NCBI RefSeq assembly: GCF_021347895.1
Contig: NC_067116.1
Location: 40,567,677 to 40,631,676, forward strand
Direction of reading: 5' to 3'
Source of the DNA: Acanthochromis polyacanthus
Lineage: Eukaryota; Chordata; Actinopteri; Pomacentridae
Length of the DNA: 64,000 bases
The position numbers were made by a program, and so were the translations under genes. Position 1 is the first letter of the stretch, and each line of letters opens with the position of its first letter. Below are positions 1 through 29,400 of the stretch, one piece after another. The notes under the pieces are model-generated. The model was not told where the DNA came from. It did no database searches and was given only the letters and a program-made list of their open reading frames with translations.

Positions 1-15927
<15,927 letters not shown>

Positions 15928-16109
15928 ACCCGTTTTAAGCTCCAAACCTTTTTTTTTTAAATTTCCATATAACTGGCATTTTGTGAATTCATTTTAGGTA
16001 AAACCGAAGTAGGAGACTAATAAATAAATAGAGAAAGATATTACTAACCGACCTTAATGCGCATTGTAACCCTAAAAATCGTATGTTGGATTTATTTATT
16101 TACTGCAGT

Positions 16110-16149
<40 letters not shown>

Positions 16150-16250
16150 GTGTATTTTCTTGAGGCTTTTACATCTTGTAAGGATTTTGTGTGACAAATT
16201 TTGTTTTTATGTATGTGCTTTGCAATAAAGTACAGAATGATCATGAATTC
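15928..16250 (+). terminator. tnni3k: tnni3k 3' UTR with poly(A) signal
   Basis: After the TGA there is an A/T-rich 3' UTR. A canonical AATAAA sits at 16224-16229, and earlier AATAAA-like runs lie near 16018-16028. An uninterrupted run of 32 A residues occupies 16115-16146 inside the UTR. The true cleavage site cannot be seen from sequence alone. Confidence 0.6.
16115..16146 (+). repeat. Poly(A) mononucleotide run, 32 A
   Basis: A pure A tract lies in the tnni3k 3' UTR, followed by GGGG. It could be an expanded microsatellite or the tail of an old retroposed insertion. No flanking target-site duplication was recognised. Confidence 0.9.
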
Positions 16251-16259
16251 AACTGTGAA

Positions 16260-16332
16260 CATCCATCCATCCATTCTCTATACACCGCTTTATCCTCACT
16301 AGGGTCGGGGGGGGGGTGCTGGAACCTATCCA
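16260..16332 (+). repeat. LINE-type 3' fragment
   Basis: CATCCATCCATCCATTCTCT followed by ATACACCGCTTTATCCTCAC and AGGGTCG with a G run is a familiar fish LINE-derived repeat start. It lies in the gap between the tnni3k and erich3 3' ends. Confidence 0.5.
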
Positions 16333-16378
16333 ACATGTGCCAAAAAAAGCAGAAAGTCACTGTCCATGCTCTTTTTGT

Positions 16379-16384
16379 TTTATT
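16379..16384 (-). terminator. erich3: Candidate erich3 poly(A) signal
   Basis: AATAAA is on the minus strand, about 770 bases past the erich3 stop codon. The intervening sequence (16385-17149) has no exon and reads as a 3' UTR. Other weaker signals could be used. Confidence 0.45.
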
Positions 16385-17149
16385 TTTAACTGCCTTAATA
16401 ACACAAGCTTTCAGTCACTGACAGATACCAAAGGAAAGAGTGAAGCCTCACAAGCAAATAACATTTAAACAATATAACAAGTGATAAGTATATATTCTTT
16501 GAAGTAGAGGTAGTGTTAGCAGCAGGATTTAACATTTCACGGATACTACTGTTAACCAAACTAGCGCTCCTGTTGTTCCACTGCAGTTTTTCTACACTCA
16601 TTACATTCTAGCCCGGACCGAAATCGTCATTAACATAGACACAGTTCAGTTACAGATCACTGATGGAAGCTGAAGTATCCAGTCAGTGGGAATGTAAAGA
16701 GCAGCAGGGCCAAAGTGAACTTGCGGGAGTCCAACAGCTATGAATTATTCAATCATTTGTGAGCACGAGTGGAGAAGTATCCATTTACAGGTAACAGGTG
16801 AATGCAGCCGCACTCGATACCTCACTCAAACTATCCCTCTTTGTTAGCAACAATAGGAAGAGATGGTCTATTGTAAACATTTGATGCAGCAGTCGAAACT
16901 CATTACTCAGCTTCTTTTTCTAATGACTGAAGGATGAAGCCTATTTATAAAGCCTTTGTCATGTAAACACAGAAACCTAAGAGCTTCTTTTAAGTTACTT
17001 TTGGAAAAACACTTCATGAGCGCTACAAGTGCTGCTGCTCTATTAAAGTCTGATTGTCTATGCAAGTTGAGTTTTTTCTTTCAAATATTCACTTTTAAAT
17101 ATATGTCTTTGTAAAAGTGAAAATAAAAAGGAATAATGCCTCACTACCT

Positions 17150-20100
17150 CTAATGTCCACTCTCAGTCCTCGCAGGCGTCAGTAACGGATACGAGCTCGG
17201 ACTGAACAGAGTTTCGTCCACTGAGAAACTGCTCAGTCGGTCTTTGCTGAGGGTGTGTTTGATGTCTTGGATCAGCTGAATGTCTCTTCTGTCTCTGCTG
17301 AGTGTCCCATCAGACACTTTGGTTTGGGTTTCTCCACCGTGGGACTCCTCTAGGCTTCCATCGTCCGACTTTGATGATGTAAAATTGGTTATTTCTGTAA
17401 CTTCTCGACTCGGTTCACCTGGTTTTTCCGATGTTTCGTCGATATCTTTTGCTCCTTCAGGACTCTTTGAATCTTGATGCTCTTCTTGTTTGACACACAG
17501 TTGGAGATCTTTCATCTCAGGGTCATTTTCTGGGGTTTTCTCATCGGTTTGGTTCTCAGGAACACTCTCAGGTTTGCCGCTGACCCCTGAGTGATGACTA
17601 CCTGAGATACTTTCCACTTTGGTTTCAGAGAAACCATTTTCTTCACTGATTCCTTGCATTGGTGCATCTTGAGCCTCTTGAATAGATCCCCTGTTTTCTT
17701 TGTGCTCTTCTGACCTCACGTCTTGCCTGTTTTCAGATTCTATGTCACTTTGTTCAGTCCCTGTGGTTGGCATTATCTTCTTCTCTACTTGTGGTGCATC
17801 TTTGACAGCTACATCCTCAAATGGCTCATCTCCAGCGTGGATGCTGTCCAGATCCGACTCCACAGCTTCCACTTTGGTTTCGTCCGTCGGCTCCGTTTTA
17901 TCTTTGAGCTTCTGCTCTTCATCTTCAGACATCCTTGCCATCTCACCTGGACTCTCTGATCTTTGCAGCTCTGAAGATTGCGTCTCTTCTTTATTAGATT
18001 TTGATCCTTCGGCGTCTGAAGTCTCCTCCCTCAGATCTTTTAAAGGTTCAATGAACGTCTCAAAGTACTTGGACGTTTGATGCATGTTCACCCAGTTTGT
18101 GACCAGATCTGAGTTGTCTTCTTTCGCTAAGACCTCTGGAATGTCTTTATTCAAGGTGGCACTCTGTTCTGCTTTATCTGCCTCCCCGTTTTGGGCTTGA
18201 GGTTTGAGCAGAACACTTGCTCCTTCCTCCGAGGCCTTGCTCGCCTCCTCGGTGTCGGCTCCGTTTTCTACATCAGCAGCAGAGACGTCTGAAACACCGG
18301 CTGGATTTTCATCACTGTGGGGGTCTTTCTCAGTTTCAAACTTTGCAACTGGCTCCTTGTTCTGTTCATCTAAGTGTTGGGCAGTATCATCTAAATCAAC
18401 AGCCACTGGAGCAGAAGTTTGTTCCAGATCTTCTGAACATGCTGCTACAACTGTCACCTCATTGATGATATTCTGGACATTGTTGATCTTTTCGATCAAG
18501 CCTGACTCTTTATTTTCATTACCAACATCGGACTTGTTGCCATTTTCATCTTTTTCTGTCTTCTCTATGCCTGTTTGGTCATCTAATTTAGGATCTTCTT
18601 TTATTTCCACAACAGATGTTTCTGGTTCCGACTCATTTTTAGTTAATTCATCCTGCTTTTCTGCACTTTCATCCTCTTTCTGAGCTTCAGTTTCTACCAG
18701 ATTAACATCAGGATCAACCTCGCCGGCCTCATCTTTTTCAGACTCCACAGTTACTTCTTTTCTATCTATGATCTCGTCTTCAGTATGTTCCTCTCTTTGT
18801 CTTACTCCTTCACCGTTCTCTGCTGCTTTCAAGTCGTCTCCCTCATCCTCACGAGGTTTGCTCTCAGCTCCAGTGGAAATCTCCCCATTTTCAGCATCAA
18901 TTTCTCCCTTTTCACTGCTGTTACTCGCTCTCTCAGGCTCTCTCTTCACATTTTCAGCCTCTTTCACATCGTTTAGCACTTCTTCCGTTGTTTTAGTCCC
19001 ATCTGCTGCTTCACCGTCACCTACATCCTCTGACTCAACTACATTTTCAGGAGATTTTTTCCCATTATCTTTATCTAAGTCTGCATCTTCACTCTTCTCG
19101 AGTTCTTCTGTAATGGTAGATTTTTCTCCTTCTTCTCCTACAGTCTTATCTCTTTTCTCTTCACATTCGTCACCATTTTCACCCTCCTTGGTTTCACTCT
19201 GCTCTGCTTTGTGCTCGGACTTTCCTGCCTCATCGTTTTTGTCTTCGACAGCTGTGTTTGTCTCACTTCTGTCTTCACCCTCATTAGCTGTGTCAGCTCC
19301 CTTTTCTTCAGATTGTAGCTCATCATTTTTATTCTCGACACATTCACTAGTCTCATCTTTTTCTGTCTTTTCTGGTTCTTCCACCTTCTCTTCATTTGCG
19401 ACTGTATCCTCCTCAACCACGGTTTTCTCGGCTTCATTTTGCTTTCCTTCAATATTTGTGCCACTATCAGCTCCCTCTGCAGTGATGTCCTTTTTGTCTA
19501 TCGTTTCATCTGCCTTACTTTCATCTTTACCCTCTTCCTCTGCTCTGCTTGTTTCATCCTCATCTCTTTCCTCTGTATTTTCATCCTTCTCTGTTTTATC
19601 TGGATGAATATGAGTTTGTTCTTCCTTTTCAGATTTCTGCTCCTCTACCTTTTCATCTATTTCCGCAGAGTTTTCCATCCTCTCTTCTCCCTCACATCTT
19701 TCTTGTGGAGTGTCATCCTGGCTAGCCTCTGTTACTCCTTTCAGATCATCTTCCTCTGTATTTTCCGTACTTGTTTCTACTGTTTTTTCCACTATGGTGT
19801 CTCCGCTCCCCTCTGGCGAGCTGCTCGAATCTTCTGCTGTAACTTCAGTTTCTGATGCTGCAGCTCCGTCCTCGCCGTCTTCCTGCCGCCTCTCCTCTGT
19901 GTCGGCTACAGGTGCCTCTTCACGGCTGAGGGCCTCTTGCTCCTCTGAGGACTCCGCTTTCATCTCCATTGTCTCGCTTGCTGTCATCGCCTCCGCCTCC
20001 GCATTATCTGCTGTCTCATCAGCCTTTTTATTCGGCTCTGATACCGATGACTCATCCTCTTCTCCGCTTTTTCCCCCTTGCCCCGTCTCGTCGTGCTGAA

Positions 20101-20481
20101 TGTCAGTTTTCCCCTCCTCGCCTTCATCTTCCTCTGCAGCCTCAACATCAGGGGGTTCAGTCGGCGTTTCTTCAAGCGGATCTGCGGTCTTGTCATCTTG
20201 TGCCGCGTTCTCTTCGCTTACAGGATGCAGAGATTCGCCTGCATCCTCTGATTTCTCCTCCTCTGCAGCCTTTTCATCCTCCTCAACCTCGCTGACCTTC
20301 TCATCTTTGGTGTCATCACTGTTCTCCTGAGGCTCTTCATCTTTCTGCTCTTTTGTTTCAGACGTCTCTTCTTGCTCCTGTGCCACCTCACCTTCACTTG
20401 TCTCACTTTCCTCAAGTTTTGTCGGTTCTACGAGGGTCTGCGGTTGATCTGTAAATGTGACAACTTTCTCGGGAACTGCAT
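17150..20481 (-). other. erich3: erich3 giant acidic last exon (about 1,110 codons)
   Basis: This exon encodes residues about 686-1795, overwhelmingly Glu, Asp, Lys, Ser and Thr in loose repeats such as EKDE, EEKS and KTEKDE. No fold is visible and it is predicted to be disordered and strongly acidic. The acceptor is TTTTGCAG before 20481. The continuous frame extends to an ATG at 20494, but that lies in the intron. Some conserved-looking islands interrupt the repeats: WVNMHQTSKYFETFIEPLKD, and the C-terminal DIQLIQDIKHTLSKDRLSSF followed by SVDETLFSPSSYPLLTPA. These could be binding segments. Confidence 0.9.
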
Positions 20482-23400
20482 CTGCAAAATACAAATTTGA
20501 TCGAGTTTACAAAGACAGAAGTGGTATTTTATGTAGTTTGCAGATTCATAACATTAAAAAAAAAACTGGCACCTTTGTTGTCTTGTTTGGGGCCTTTATC
20601 TGAGGAATCATCTTCTTCAGTGCTGGTGTCGCTCAGTTCAGGCTCAGAGCTGCACTGCGACTCCTTCAATATGGCTTCTGCCAGCTTCTCCTGCACAGAT
20701 TTGGCTTGTGACAGACAAAGACACATGGCACGTGCAGTTATGTGAGTTTCTGTGAGCTGGTCATGTGGACGAATGGTGTCCAAAAGTTACAATGAACACA
20801 GCAATGTGCAATGCAAATGAAATGACAAAGAAACCAGAAAATGATGCAACGTACACCCATAAAGACATATTTATTTCGTCCTTGCAGGTGCAAACATAAT
20901 GCAGCAACACAACATGCAAAATCATGATCAACATGCACAGAAAAAGAAGTACACAACCAACATGGAAACATGATGCAAAATTCAACAGCTTCCTATTTTA
21001 AACCTACTTTAATGTAACTTCAGAAAACCACTTGTGAAAGTAACTTTGACTGAGGAAATACATTTCCTCCAACTCTACTTTCATTAATGGCAGATTTTCT
21101 AACGTGTGCAAGTTATTTGCAAACTTGCAGAAGCAGATTTGTTTGGGTAAACGCTGTACATGAATATGCAGCAGCTCTTCACTGCTGCATATTTTGAGCT
21201 TTTTGAAATACTGTACAGTATGCAAATGTTTTTTTCCCTTATTGGCCACTTGTTTGCTTTTGTCAGATTGCAGTTTCTCCCCCTGAGAGCTCTTCCCTTT
21301 GTTTGTTGAGCTGTATTTTGAAATGCTTATTTCATTTTAAACAAAACTACACAAAGCAGCTTTAAGACAAACTTTATGAAAACAGGCTGTTTAACCCTCT
21401 GAACTCCAAGGGGTTTCTGAGCATTTTTTGCTCCTGTTTCATTTTTACTCACTGTGGGTTCATTTTCACTGCAAATATAAAGTCGTACAACTCTGTGGAA
21501 ACATGATTAAAATACTGGAAAAAATGATTATGGCTCTGCATACTACAGATATTTTACATTTTACAGCCTGTACAAAATGGGCATTTTCCACACTACTGTG
21601 CTGAATGTTTCTTCTAACTTGTTCACATCTTGCACCTCTCTTTGCCGTTTTTGTACCATGCTGCATGTATTGTATTGATCAAGTATTTTGCTCTCAGTCT
21701 CCTTAATTTGTTTCCATATTTACTTCCTCTCTATTCTGTTTAACACAGCCTGCAGTTCAACCGAACAGTCCCGGATTTTCTGTCAGTAGCAGGGAAATCT
21801 TTTTTTTTTTTTACAGAAACTGGTGGAAATTATTTGTTTTTGGCCAATAAAATAAATAGATTTTAATGAAATATCACAATTTTAAGCTTAGCTATGGTTA
21901 AGCTTTCTAAAGGAACCGCACATCACACATGACTGGTGAAAGGACTGTTGAAATTTCAAAAATGTGACGATTTCGTTTCACGCTTTGATCAACTGTGTGG
22001 TTGTGATAATTTTTTTTAAAAAAAGTAAAATGCTTTTAAAAACCACAACCAGGTTTTATGGTTCAGAGGATGAAGCCTGAAACCACCGTCATAAACAACG
22101 CAAACAAAAGTACAATCCAACTACTGTTTTATGATTATTATGAGTAACAACATTTTGAAGCTGCTTCTAAATACAGCTGAAAATTATCATCAATAATTCC
22201 TCAAAGCCTCATCAATAAAAATTAATGAGGCTGAAAATCACAACACAAATAAGAAACATTAGAAAGAACACAAAGACACAAGCAATTTTTCCACTATTAA
22301 GATGTAAAAACATGATATTATTACTTAAAAATCTCAAGCTGACAATACCGCAGCACTGTGATTGTAATTATTTAGCTTTAATCAGGGTTATATTAACGTG
22401 TTGCTCAAATTACATACAAACATTCACACACCTGCTCCTGACTGATTCAGATAAATACAGCGCTGTTCGAGATAACAGTGGAAAACTTCCATACATGATG
22501 GATTTTTTCACTCAGGTGAAACCTCCACAGCTGTATCGGTTGGTCTGTACTCACCTCTCTCCTGTTCCTCCTCAGGTTTGTTCTCCTCTATGGTTTTCTC
22601 AGCATCTTTGCCTCCTGAAGTGTCATCGCTCTGTCGGTTTTCGTTCCCTGAGGGGACGCTGGTGTCAGAGATGTCGATCTCTGTGCTGTCACCGGCACTG
22701 TCCTGAACATCCGACTCTTTGACCACAGCAGATTCTCCCTCAGTGACGGCGGCTTCTTCTGGATTTGGTTCGTCTTTTTCATCTGGTGGAGCAGCAGCTT
22801 CCTCTGGATCGACTTCTTTAGGTCGCTCTGCCTTTTCTTCCTCGTTGGTGCCTTTTGTGTCTTCAGCGTCGCTTTCCTCCTGATCGCTGCCGGAGGAGCT
22901 GGAGCCCGAACGAGACTTTATGTCTTCTGCGCAAGAAAAATCCAGCATTTTAAATTCCAAAGTAAAGAAAAGGTGGTTGTATACAGAAAACATGCTGCAA
23001 TGAGGTTCCTTTTGTTTCCTAATTTACGATAACAAACTTTACGTTCACCCACCATCCTTTTCATCGTCTTCAGTCTCAGAGACTTCTTTCTCTGTAGCCT
23101 GTTTTTCAGTTTCGATGGCTGGAGATGGAGATTTCTCTTCTTTCACATCATCTTCTGCAGGAGCTTCATCATCTGCTTCAAAGTCTTCTTCATAATCTTA
23201 AGTGGAGAGAAAAATAGAAGTCCATGATTTGTAAAAGATGTACAAATCTTTAACTACAAGGCAGTCTTGTTTTAGTTTGTTTCTGTGATTGTACCATTTC
23301 TGACTCTGTCCTCCTCAGGTGCTGTTTCTTCTTCGACTTGGGTCTCCATGTCTTGTGGCTGACTGGTTTCACACTCTGACTGGGAGGCAGCGTCCTCACC

Positions 23401-26400
23401 GGTCCTCTCCGCCTCCATCTCTGGTGCATCTTTTGGGCTGTTGACTGATTCTTCTCGTTCTACGTTCTCTCTGACCCTCTTGGGTGGAGGAGTCGGCTTT
23501 TTGTCCAGACCCATTGCTATGATGCACCTGAAAATTTTTTGCAAGAAGTCACAACTGTCACAGGGACTTAAAAAATATTTGACATGTTAGGAAATACTTT
23601 CTTTCTTGCTTAAATAGGAACATCAATCAACATCACATCGATAGCTGCTGGAGAGGGAGCAATGCTTGGAGCAATGCTTGTTATCATCCTAAAATTGTAA
23701 GTAGAATATTCACCGACTCCCTTTCAACTCTGTTTTGGTCTCCAACTCTAGGATGAAATATCTGCCAGTGAAATGCACCACTGTGTTCATCACCTTTTGT
23801 TTGGGGATGATTAAGAGGTGTAAATTAACCCTTAAAAAGCAAACACCGGGTATACTCGTTCACGCTTACTTGTACACACAGCCCAAACCGAACATTCTCG
23901 GCTCAAACACGTGTGACTTGTTCATGATTGCTAATTAACATAAAATATGCACACACCCATATGTTTAAGTCGACCAATGGTAAGATATAAACATTGGCCC
24001 CAAATTTGCTTATTTCAAACAATAAAGCCGTATGAGCCGTTATAACGAAGCCGCAATTACGACGCTCTTATCGGGGTTGCATACCGGCCGAAATTCAATA
24101 TGGCGAACGTCTACGACAATGCGACCTCGCAAGACTTGATCAATATTTTTATGGATTAGGTGGTTTTAGTATATGTACTTTTCCAGAAACATGGCCTTGT
24201 AAAGGTTAAGTTTTCAGTGGTTTTCACTAAAAACATCTGCTTGCTACGTCCAAACTACAAGGAGTGAGAAAGATCTAAAACATTACAACTTTTGTAAGAT
24301 TATTGTTGAGACGTTTTTGCCTTTATTTGCTTTGTACGGTAAAGATAGACTGCAGATGTAGGAAGAAACAGCTACTGATGGCATGTGTGCCCATTTGTTG
24401 TTCACCCTCACTGCTTTTAAAAGAAAACTGAGTAACAAACCGAAATTCTTGCTAAAGCACCAAAGTTATGACAAAAAACAGCAGAATAGAGAGCTAATTA
24501 TCTGTTGGTTCACCACTACAACTGATCCACTGGTAATAAAACACAATTATTATCACCGATTTGAACATAAAACTGCAATCCCTAGATGGGTAGCTTAGCT
24601 TAGCATAAAATCTAGGTTGAAAAATGTCTAAAAAAACTTACCAGGAGCACCTATAAAGCTAAAAGAAAGGCATGCCTCCATCTCCAGCACGTTTTTGTGG
24701 GACTATTTCATGGCTGGACACAGTAACTTGGAATAACATTAAGGTCATGGCACCTTTCCAAAAAAAACTGGTGAACTTTTAATGTGATGGTTGGCAGTTT
24801 TTGCATTTGGCAGCTTTTGACAGAGTCATAGGTGCTCTTAGTCTTTATGCTAATGTCTGTATTTTCCTAGTTATCATACAGAAATTAAAGTAGTATCAAC
24901 CCCCTTATCAAACTCTTGGCAAGAAGCCAAACACATGTTTCTCAAAATGTTGAACTATTCCTTTTTATTGACATTTGACTGTTTCTGTGGTGTTTATATT
25001 GAACAGTTCCTGTCTTCTGTCAGAGACATGGTGCTCCTTCACAGGTGTCTATCTTACTTGTAGCAGGGAGACGCTCCCTCTATGCCGGAGAAACCAAAGT
25101 GTCCATGTCTGCCGCCGAGTCGGGAGCCTTTCCTGTGTTTGAACTCGCAGCAGGAGCTCAGCCGCTCCACTTGCAGCCCGTTCAGGAAGAAGGTCAAGCT
25201 GAAGGGAAAACCTCTGTGCCTCCTTGAAATAAACTGGAAAGCCTCTGATGGAGAGATTGAGAGACAAAAAAGGCATCCTAAATCCGGTGAGGCACCGCTA
25301 CACGTCTCTAAATGTGGTTTGTCTCACTCGTATCGAGCAAACGCAACCCGGCGTCACACACTGACCTCCCTCGAGCAGCTTTCCCTTGAAGACACACAGG
25401 TTTTCTCCTCCACAGTGCTGCTGGAACACTTTGACCTCGTCCCTCATGTCGGTCATTTCATGGGAGAGATGCACTGATTTGCCAAAGTACACCATGTTAA
25501 CAACCACTCTGCTCTGGTGAACTGAGCTCCTCAGCAGTGGAGGGTCCTGGATGGAAAAGAGAAGGCAAGCTGAGGTCAGTTTATCAATTTCATGCAGTTT
25601 GGGATTATTTCAACTTCTTAAATACCAAATTTGACAAGACTGATTCACACAGGAGGTTGTTATCTAGATCCAGATTAAGTTTACGTTGTAAATAAAATGC
25701 AAACTCTCCTGTCAATTACATTTTCTTATTCATGTCTCACCTCTGGACTTTTCCTAATTAACTACAATGCAAGTCTGTTGACAGTTTCTCAAATAATTTA
25801 TCAAATTTTTCTAGGAAATTGTCAACAGAATTACAATTAATGTTCATGTGTAACCCAAGTTAAAAGGAAAACTTGCAAAAGGAGAAAATATTTTCAAATT
25901 CTGGTGTTTCTTCTAAATTTCTGCCTACTGTAGCTGTACCACTAATCTGTTTCTACATTATTTAATAGTATAAAGTTGTTCGTTGATCCTCTACATGGTC
26001 AATATTTGCTTTATGGCATTTCCAAATACATGCACACAATACAGATTTATACACATATAACACAACCCTCAACTGATATGTCTTACAAGGAATTTACTCA
26101 GTGCTCCTAAAACATTTAAAAAGGCTGCAGGTCGCATTTTGAGGAAACTGTTATTGCCAGAGGAAACACATACGTACCTCTGTGACGTCTCCACTGGAGG
26201 CTGTGGTCGGTCGCAGTCTGCGGCCTCTGACGGTGCTGCTGCGACTGACTTTGACACCTCTCTCTTTCCTCTTGGTGGTCGGAGGCACCGGGGTGACAAA
26301 GTTGTTGATGACGGGGAGGCAGTAGGGCGAGATGCCGTGTGAGGCCTCTGCTGTGGGAAAACGTCTGCGGGACTCTTTGTCCATCTGGGAGGGGAGTTAA

Positions 26401-29400
26401 TGAATCTGTACATGTTGGTCTCATTTTAACATTAAATAATAAACCAGCGTGTCAGACTCACAGTGCAGTTGAATGACTGGTTGTTCTCATGTGAGGACTC
26501 CAGGAGTCTGTACGGGGAGCTGCGTCTGATGGAAGCCGTGGTGCTGTTGCTGTGGATCGGCTTCAGGCGGATCGGTCGCTGCATCTTCCCCGGAGCAGTG
26601 TTTGGTCGAGACGAGCTCGGCTACGAAACATACAACGACCACACATTCTGCCAATTACAGGGTATCACTGACTATCAGATTGTTTTTATATCACTAGTGA
26701 CATATTAATGGCCAAATAATAACATAATTGCATATGTGTAATTACATTTACAGACAGCCTTTCCACTCTGTGCGATTATGTGGTTCATTGCATTTAATGC
26801 TACTTATTAAAGCAGGAAAAGTATAATAAAGGAAGCATGTTTAAGGTGAACATCACATATCTTTAATTTTCCATTGCAGGGTTTTTCTTGCAGAGGAAAA
26901 CAGGTTCATGCAAAGGCTAAAGCAAACTCAGCCCTCAGCGTTGAAATCCCAAGAACTCAAGAATAATTTCAGTTTTTAACCAGTTCTGTTAAATGTGTTT
27001 TCATTTACTGGTGCATAATAGAACAAGACGACATGGTCATCAATATCCCCCGCCACATGTGATGTCTATGAGTCTATATCCAAAATAGTGATAAAGGGCC
27101 ATAACTCTGTTAAATATTATCGCACAGGTCTCGTTTTCGAACTTGTTCAAGGTGTCCATGGTGTGAAGCTACACACTAAATTTCGTAATCCTAGCCGTAA
27201 TAGTTTCCGAGAAAAGCTGTCCCCTTCATCTCAGACGGACGGACGGACGGAGGCCAAACCTATATCCCCCTTTTCCACTTCGTGGAGGCGGGGGATAATA
27301 ATGAAAAAGTAGATGACGCACACATTGCCTTGAGTGTACAACGATAGATTGCACTTGTGTGCAATCATGCTTCAAAGTTCCATTGTGAGTCAGACAAAAA
27401 CCTGAACTGTGTATATTTTTTGTTTTTAAGAGCAGCATGTACTATATCCTAGCTATATTCAGTGTGATGGAGTTTTAATGCCATTTCATTTGCTGCATTA
27501 GTAATTTATACCAATTTACAGATTATACATTTGCTTTTTTTTGCTTCTACAGTATCCTAATTTCCAGTTGCAAATCTTTAAAGTTTCCTTTTAAATTTTG
27601 TTAAATTTGTGATAAATGACAGCTAAAATAGATGAGTGCAAAATCGACATGAATTATCCTGCTATCTTCACATTTTCCCATCGATGTATTTCAAACAAGG
27701 CTCGGCCTGCTGAGGTGTGAGATGTTCGTAGACTTTAGAAGAAGGAGATTTCACAGAGATCAAGGACAGGATTACCGGCTCTGTTTACTCTGGCATCAGG
27801 GTCTGTGGCTTTTTCTGTTTAAAGATAACAAGCAGCAAATCCCACGACTTCACCCTCGTCTGCATACAGCTGCTGAGGCAGCTCTTCAAGCTCAAGTGTC
27901 AGTGTAAATAAACACGGCAGCTATCAGCATGTACAGGTAATTATGACATAACAGACAGACATTCATAACCTGAAAGAATGTCTGAGGTTTCACTCGACTG
28001 TGAAGCTCGTGTCTGTTCACATAGTTACTAATCAAACATGCAATTTCTACTGATTTAACTGTGACAAAAACGTCTAAATATATTATTTATGATTTTGCTA
28101 AAGCGATCCAGAAGGTATTGCCACAAAGAATGTATTTGTTGATAATAAAAAATTCCCGTGTGAAAAATAGTGCAAAAAATACACCAACAGGCCAAATGTG
28201 AAAGCTGCAGTTAAATAGGAAGCTTGGCCTTTTTAGCAGTAATCTAATTCTCATGTCTGTATGACAACAAAGCCTATACTTGTGCAAACAGTCACCTAGC
28301 ACAGCTTAGCTTAGCATAAAGACTGGAAACAGACAGAAAGAGTGAGCCTGGTTCTGGTTAAAGAGCACAATTCTAGCAATCATGATCCACTACAAACAGT
28401 CAGTGCACCAGAAAACCCACCACTGGCTGATTTTACACGTATGAAGAACAATATAAAATGTGTGTGCAGACTCTGTCAACCAGGTGATGGAGATGTGCAT
28501 CAAGAATCAAAAACAAGTCCAGTTCCCTTATACTGAAGCAATAAGGAATATACAATATGCTAATAAGCAAGATTTGAAACTGCTAGTAGACAGAGTTTTA
28601 TTTCTTTTGCAAAGAACCAAATTAGCTGCTCTACTTGCTTCCACTCTTACTGATGAGGCTGATAGAACAAGCTGCTAGGTGTAGCTTCATACTGACTGTG
28701 CAGACATGACAGTAGTATCAGTTAATTGTTAACTGTTACCTTGGCTGTATGTAAATTTCAGCATTTGGAACACAAACCAAGCCTAGCCGCGCTAGACAAC
28801 CCACGGCAACGAATTTAATTCTCTGCCAGGGTCGGTCTAGTTACCCTCCATAAGGCTCGAGGCTGGATGCTCCTAAAACTGGCTGATGAATCACCATGAA
28901 GTGTAGAGTCAGAAGGCGGGCGTAACTAAGTGACGACAGAGGCGCGACGATTCTGACAGAAACAACCGGAAACAACTAGCCTAGCCGTGCTAGACAACCC
29001 ACGGCAACGAATTTAATTCTCTGCCAGGGTCGACAACAAAAACGACAACAGTCGTTGAGCTCCATTAGCACAGACTCTGAATAATCTTTCTGTTAACATG
29101 TCTGTAATATACTTGAGCTTCACCCATTGACTGTATAAATAAGGCTTCACCGAACTCCCGCATCCTCTGATTTCCGGCGCTCTAGGAGCCTATTCGTTGC
29201 GCTGATTGGTTGCATACCTACCCAATTGCTGCAGAGTGATTTGACAGACAACCTTTTAGCCCGCCTCCCTCCCTGTCGAGCGTGCCTAGACCCTTGTGCC
29301 TTCAGAACATGGGTCTAGCGTGGCTAGGCTAACACAAACCCTGATATCTCACACATCAGCTGTCTGATTTTTACCAAAGCTGAACAGACGATACATTTTG

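Noticed and set aside
18768..19607. Long plus-strand open frame (279 codons, Ser/Phe-rich) opposite erich3, with similar ones at 18204-18683, 17700-18080 and 19439-19855
   Set aside because: They are antisense shadows of the Glu/Asp/Lys codons of the erich3 last exon; GAA/GAG on one strand reads as TTC/CTC on the other. There are no conserved motifs and no start context.
20482..20494. ATG at 20494 as the start of a 1,114-residue intronless protein
   Set aside because: The ATG lies upstream of a TTTTGCAG acceptor, and the phase matches the preceding erich3 exon, so this is the last exon and not a separate gene.
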